Of a DNA stretch of 8,068 nucleotides, positions 6,856 to 8,068 are shown one piece after another (position 1 is the stretch's first letter; each line of letters begins with the position of its first letter). The position numbers and the translations under genes were made by a program. The stretch is from positions 1 through 8,068 of the forward strand of contig WRBG01000087.1 in NCBI GenBank assembly GCA_009784635.1, given 5' to 3'. The stretch comes from Bacteroidales bacterium (GTDB lineage Bacteria; Bacteroidota; Bacteroidia; Bacteroidales; UBA932). The notes below the pieces were generated by a model, which worked only from the letters and a program-made list of their open reading frames with translations, did not search any database and was not told the origin of the DNA.

Positions 6856-6888
6856 AAAAAAAGCCCCCAAAGATAAGGAGGCTTTTTT
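6856..6888 (-). terminator. Intrinsic terminator after rpsT
   Basis: On the minus strand the RNA reads AAAAAAGCCTCC, loop UUAUCUUU, then GGGGGC and seven U. This gives a continuous 12-base-pair stem including one U-G wobble, directly followed by the U-run. On the plus strand the same position would be an A-C mismatch, so the structure favours minus-strand transcripts, that is rpsT. It lies 24 bases after the rpsT stop and before radC. Confidence 0.85.
6868..6875 (-). promoter_or_regulatory. -7 element of a radC promoter inside the terminator loop
   Basis: The minus-strand bases TATCTTTG match TAnnTTTG exactly and are identical to the rpoN -7 element. They form most of the terminator loop plus the loop-closing G. 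Initiation near 6861 would give a leader of about 20 bases to the radC ATG. A TTTG at 6901-6904 is 25 bases away, rather far for a -33 element. The loop of an A/T-rich terminator could match this motif by chance, so confidence is moderate. Confidence 0.4.
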
Positions 6889-6912
6889 AATAAGGCGCGA
6901 CAAATCGTGAAA

Positions 6913-7167
6913 CTATGCCAATTTTTGTACGTGAACGGCAAGACCGCTTTTTAAATTGGCGGCTTTATTGTGATGTATCACATTAATCTTGGCTAATTTA
7001 TCTAACATGGCAAATACCTTGGGGAGCATCGCCACAGCGGCAGCCTTGTCGGTGGTGTTGCGAACGGCTTTGATGGCGTTGCGCGCTCCGCGGGCATAAT
7101 AGCGGTTATATAAACGGCGCTTCTCGTTTTGACGGTTTCGTTTTTCTGCTGAAGGATGGTTGGCCAT
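6913..7167 (-). CDS. rpsT: 30S ribosomal protein S20
   Basis: An 84-residue, strongly basic, helical protein with the S20 hallmarks: MANHPSAEKRNRQNEKRR at the start, RNAIKAVRNTTDKAAA in the middle and IHHNKAANLKSGLAVHV near the end. S20 binds 16S rRNA early in assembly of the small subunit. The length is normal (84-88). It begins only 17 bases after the encoded CCA end of tRNA-Glu on the same strand, with no promoter between them, so it is probably transcribed with the tRNA and released when the tRNA 3' end is processed. A strong intrinsic terminator follows. Confidence 0.97.
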   Translation of the reverse strand: MANHPSAEKRNRQNEKRRLYNRYYARGARNAIKAVRNTTDKAAAVAMLPKVFAMLDKLAKINVIHHNKAANLKSGLAVHVQKLA

Positions 7168-7184
7168 AATGCTTTATATTTGTT

Positions 7185-7259
7185 TGGTAGCCAGTAGGGG
7201 AATCGAACCCCTATTGCAAGAATGAAAATCTTGAGTCCTAACCGTTAGACGAACTGGCC
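7185..7259 (-). tRNA. tRNA-Glu (UUC)
   Basis: On the minus strand a complete cloverleaf is visible. The acceptor stem pairs GGCCAGT with ACTGGCT (G1-U72 is a wobble). The D arm is GTC...GAC, the anticodon stem CAAGA/TCTTG has the loop TTTTCAT, and the T arm is AGGGG-TTCGATT-CCCCT. The anticodon TTC at 7224-7226 decodes GAA and GAG. Discriminator A is at 7188 and CCA is encoded at 7185-7187. Without CCA the gene spans 7188-7259. It is the first gene of a probable tRNA-rpsT transcript. Confidence 0.96.
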
Positions 7260-7274
7260 TTTGATTTGGGGCTG

Positions 7275-7305
7275 CAAAGGTAAGACGAATTTTTGTATCT
7301 GCAAA
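7275..7305 (-). promoter_or_regulatory. Promoter of tRNA-Glu-rpsT
   Basis: On the minus strand TTTG (7302-7305) is followed after 19 bases by TACCTTTG (7275-7282) and then C. Both elements and the spacing match the Bacteroidota consensus, the best promoter match in the window. Initiation near 7268 would leave about 8 bases before the mature tRNA 5' end. A strong promoter fits a stable-RNA and ribosomal-protein unit. Confidence 0.75.
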
Positions 7306-7331
7306 TTTTTTTAGCTTAGGCCGGTACAAAC

Positions 7332-7365
7332 CGTGCGAAGGCCGCCGCGCCTGTACGTTTTTTTT
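7332..7365 (+). terminator. Hairpin with T-tract of unknown purpose
   Basis: On the plus strand CGTGC (7332-7336) can pair with GTACG (7353-7357, one G-U). After a GA bulge, AGGC (7339-7342) pairs with GCCT (7349-7352) around the loop CGCCGC. Eight T follow at 7358-7365. This has the form of an intrinsic terminator, but no plus-strand gene lies upstream within the window between here and the tRNA promoter. It could be an attenuator for a plus-strand leader, a leftover from an earlier gene, or chance. Confidence 0.4.
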
Positions 7366-7366
7366 G

Positions 7367-7374
7367 TAGATTTG
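7367..7374 (+). promoter_or_regulatory. Possible plus-strand -7 element
   Basis: TAGATTTG followed by C matches TAnnTTTG. It lies 14 bases before the ATG at 7389, a spacing like that at rpoN. No TTTG is found at the -33 position; that region is the GC-rich hairpin. The same motif occurs at true gene starts in this window, so it may mark the start of a gene that is no longer intact. Confidence 0.3.
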
Positions 7375-7388
7375 CGGCAAGAAAAATC

Positions 7389-7670
7389 ATGACACAAAAC
7401 GAGGGCATTTTGGGCTATAGTTATCGTTCATTCGTTGGCAAATATTACCGTTGTTGCTATAAGTATGCTGTAAGGAATGTTTTCTTATGTCAGATAGAGC
7501 ATATGGGTAACTATGCATACTTAAACGAGACGGATTGTAGCTCAAAGGCATATCTTTTCAATCCTAATTCGATTCTTTGTAGTGTTCTTTTAGTTGGACG
7601 CTTCATCCCGGAAGCATATTGCCGCATCTGTCCGGTGTTTATTCCGGAAATTCGAGCCAAGCTGCTTTGA
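7389..7670 (+). pseudogene. Dubious plus-strand ORF, possible remnant of a displaced gene
   Basis: The frame starts at ATG 7389 (MTQNEGILGYSYRSFVGKYY) behind a -7 element and could encode 93 residues. I do not recognise it. Only about the first 40 codons lie outside the antisense HicB-like gene; from 7511 on it is antisense to that gene and rich in cysteine and aromatic residues, as shadow frames often are. It may be the first codons of a former gene cut off by an insertion, or simply spacer. The stretch 7270-7510 otherwise holds only the tRNA promoter, the hairpin and the -7 element described here. Confidence 0.15.
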
Positions 7671-7921
7671 TTCAGCAACCCATTATAGGCTTCAACTAAT
7701 GATGGAATGTCTTGAAAAACATATTCAAAAGCATATTCGCCCTTCATCCATGATTTGCGCTCTTCCTCATACAATCCTTCAATATGAAAATTTAATCCGT
7801 CGGGTAAATCCTTTTTGAGGTTGTAAACCGTACTTCGAGCAATTGCAAACCCGGTAACGCCTTCTATATGTGCAGAGACTCCGTCTCCTGCTTTGCATAC
7901 AATCACTTTTAACTTTTTCAT
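7511..7921 (-). CDS. Orphan HicB-like protein with C-terminal helix-turn-helix
   Basis: A 136-residue protein from ATG 7921; the two codons upstream begin with TTG and are not preferred. The N-terminal part (about 1-75, KVIVCKAGDGVSAHIEGVTGF) resembles the partly degraded RNase H-like HicB antitoxin fold. The C-terminal part (about 85-130, LARISGINTGQMRQYASGMKRPTKRTLQRIE) is a helix-turn-helix of the type in Bacteroides HicB-family antitoxins. Such proteins bind a HicA mRNA interferase and repress their own operon. No HicA-like frame is seen on either side: downstream is noncoding and upstream is a transposase fragment. It may be solitary, a transcription regulator, or the survivor of a broken pair. 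Its GC content is low (about 32% in one counted 60-base line), which suggests acquisition by transfer. Confidence 0.65.
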   Translation of the reverse strand: MKKLKVIVCKAGDGVSAHIEGVTGFAIARSTVYNLKKDLPDGLNFHIEGLYEEERKSWMKGEYAFEYVFQDIPSLVEAYNGLLNQSSLARISGINTGQMRQYASGMKRPTKRTLQRIELGLKRYAFELQSVSFKYA

Positions 7922-7932
7922 GTTCAAAATAT

Positions 7933-7945
7933 TTAGTTAAACTAA
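7933..7945. promoter_or_regulatory. Palindrome upstream of the HicB-like gene, possible operator
   Basis: TTAGTT-A-AACTAA is a perfect 6-base inverted repeat around one base, 11 bases before the ATG of the HicB-like gene. HicB-type proteins with a DNA-binding C-terminus repress their own promoter through palindromes of this kind. The region is very A/T-rich, which makes short palindromes easier to find by chance. On the minus strand TATTTTG next to it is one base short of a -7 element. Confidence 0.35.
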
Positions 7946-7962
7946 TTTAACGTCAGTTCGAC

Positions 7963-8068
7963 CTAAGCGACTTTCTTAACAGCGTTGATGTCAATAATTT
8001 CAAGATTAAGGGCTGGTTTCTTAGGAGCGATATTATAGGCAATCAAACCGGAAACAAGGTTTGCGATA
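7963..8068 (-). CDS. C-terminal end of a probable insertion-sequence transposase (5' end outside window)
   Basis: Read from the right edge on the minus strand, the frame gives 34 residues, ANLVSGLIAYNIAPKKPALN near the start and ending NAVKKVA, with TAG at 7963-7965. The pattern of a hydrophobic helix (NLVSGLIAY) followed by a PKKP-type tail resembles the last residues of DDE transposases of Bacteroidota insertion sequences; IS982-like is a guess I cannot test. The catalytic residues lie beyond the window. The A/T-rich stretch 7928-7962 after the stop would then hold the end of the element, but a terminal inverted repeat cannot be shown without the other end. Confidence 0.45.
   Translation of the reverse strand, partial: IANLVSGLIAYNIAPKKPALNLEIIDINAVKKVA

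Noticed and set aside
7174..7380. Minus-strand open frame of 68 codons across tRNA-Glu
   Set aside because: It runs through the complete tRNA-Glu gene and its promoter, so it is a chance frame.
7922..7927. TTG start giving two extra residues on the HicB-like protein
   Set aside because: ATG at 7921 is available two codons later and begins the conserved MKKLKVIV strand.
7270..8068. CRISPR array or repeat cluster in the A/T-rich right end
   Set aside because: No regularly spaced repeats were seen; only one short palindrome and single-copy sequence.

Overview
The window looks like chromosome from a member of the Bacteroidota, most likely Bacteroidales-like. Three things point there. Six places upstream of genes carry the TAnnTTTG -7 element typical of this phylum's primary sigma factor. 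Purine-rich ribosome binding sites are scarce. The genes themselves (a GlsA/GlsB-like lipid acyltransferase pair, tRNA-Glu next to rpsT, an orphan HicB-like protein of a type frequent in Bacteroides) resemble that group. Species cannot be named from this sequence alone.

Left part (1-2020): the 3' end of aspartate-semialdehyde dehydrogenase (asd, + strand) runs into a two-gene minus-strand operon whose genes overlap by ATGA. It encodes a PlsC-like O-acyltransferase followed by a GNAT-fold N-acyltransferase, the pair that makes N-acyl amino-acid lipids (glycine or ornithine lipids). Its promoter region is shared and overlapping with that of the divergent rpoN.

Middle (2021-5045): rpoN (sigma-54) is followed after 25 bases by a YtcJ-like metal-dependent amidohydrolase, probably co-transcribed. 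The amidohydrolase stop codon abuts, with no spacer, the stop of a convergent minus-strand unit: upp (uracil phosphoribosyltransferase) then a small lipoprotein (5046-6088).

Right-centre (6149-7270): minus-strand radC, rpsT and tRNA-Glu(UUC). tRNA-Glu and rpsT probably share one strong promoter. rpsT ends in an intrinsic terminator whose loop contains a perfect -7 element for radC, so the end of one unit and the start of the next appear to share the same bases.

Right end (about 7270-8068): this is the only accessory-looking part. It holds an unassigned hairpin with a T-tract, a -7 element followed by a short dubious ORF, an orphan HicB/HTH-type protein with a palindrome just upstream, and the 3' end of what looks like a transposase gene cut by the window edge. 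Base composition here falls to about 30-40% GC in the lines I counted, against about 45-60% in the amidohydrolase gene. Most of the window is ordinary housekeeping DNA. I did not find a convincing new multi-gene system. The most interesting points are regulatory overlaps and the disturbed right end.
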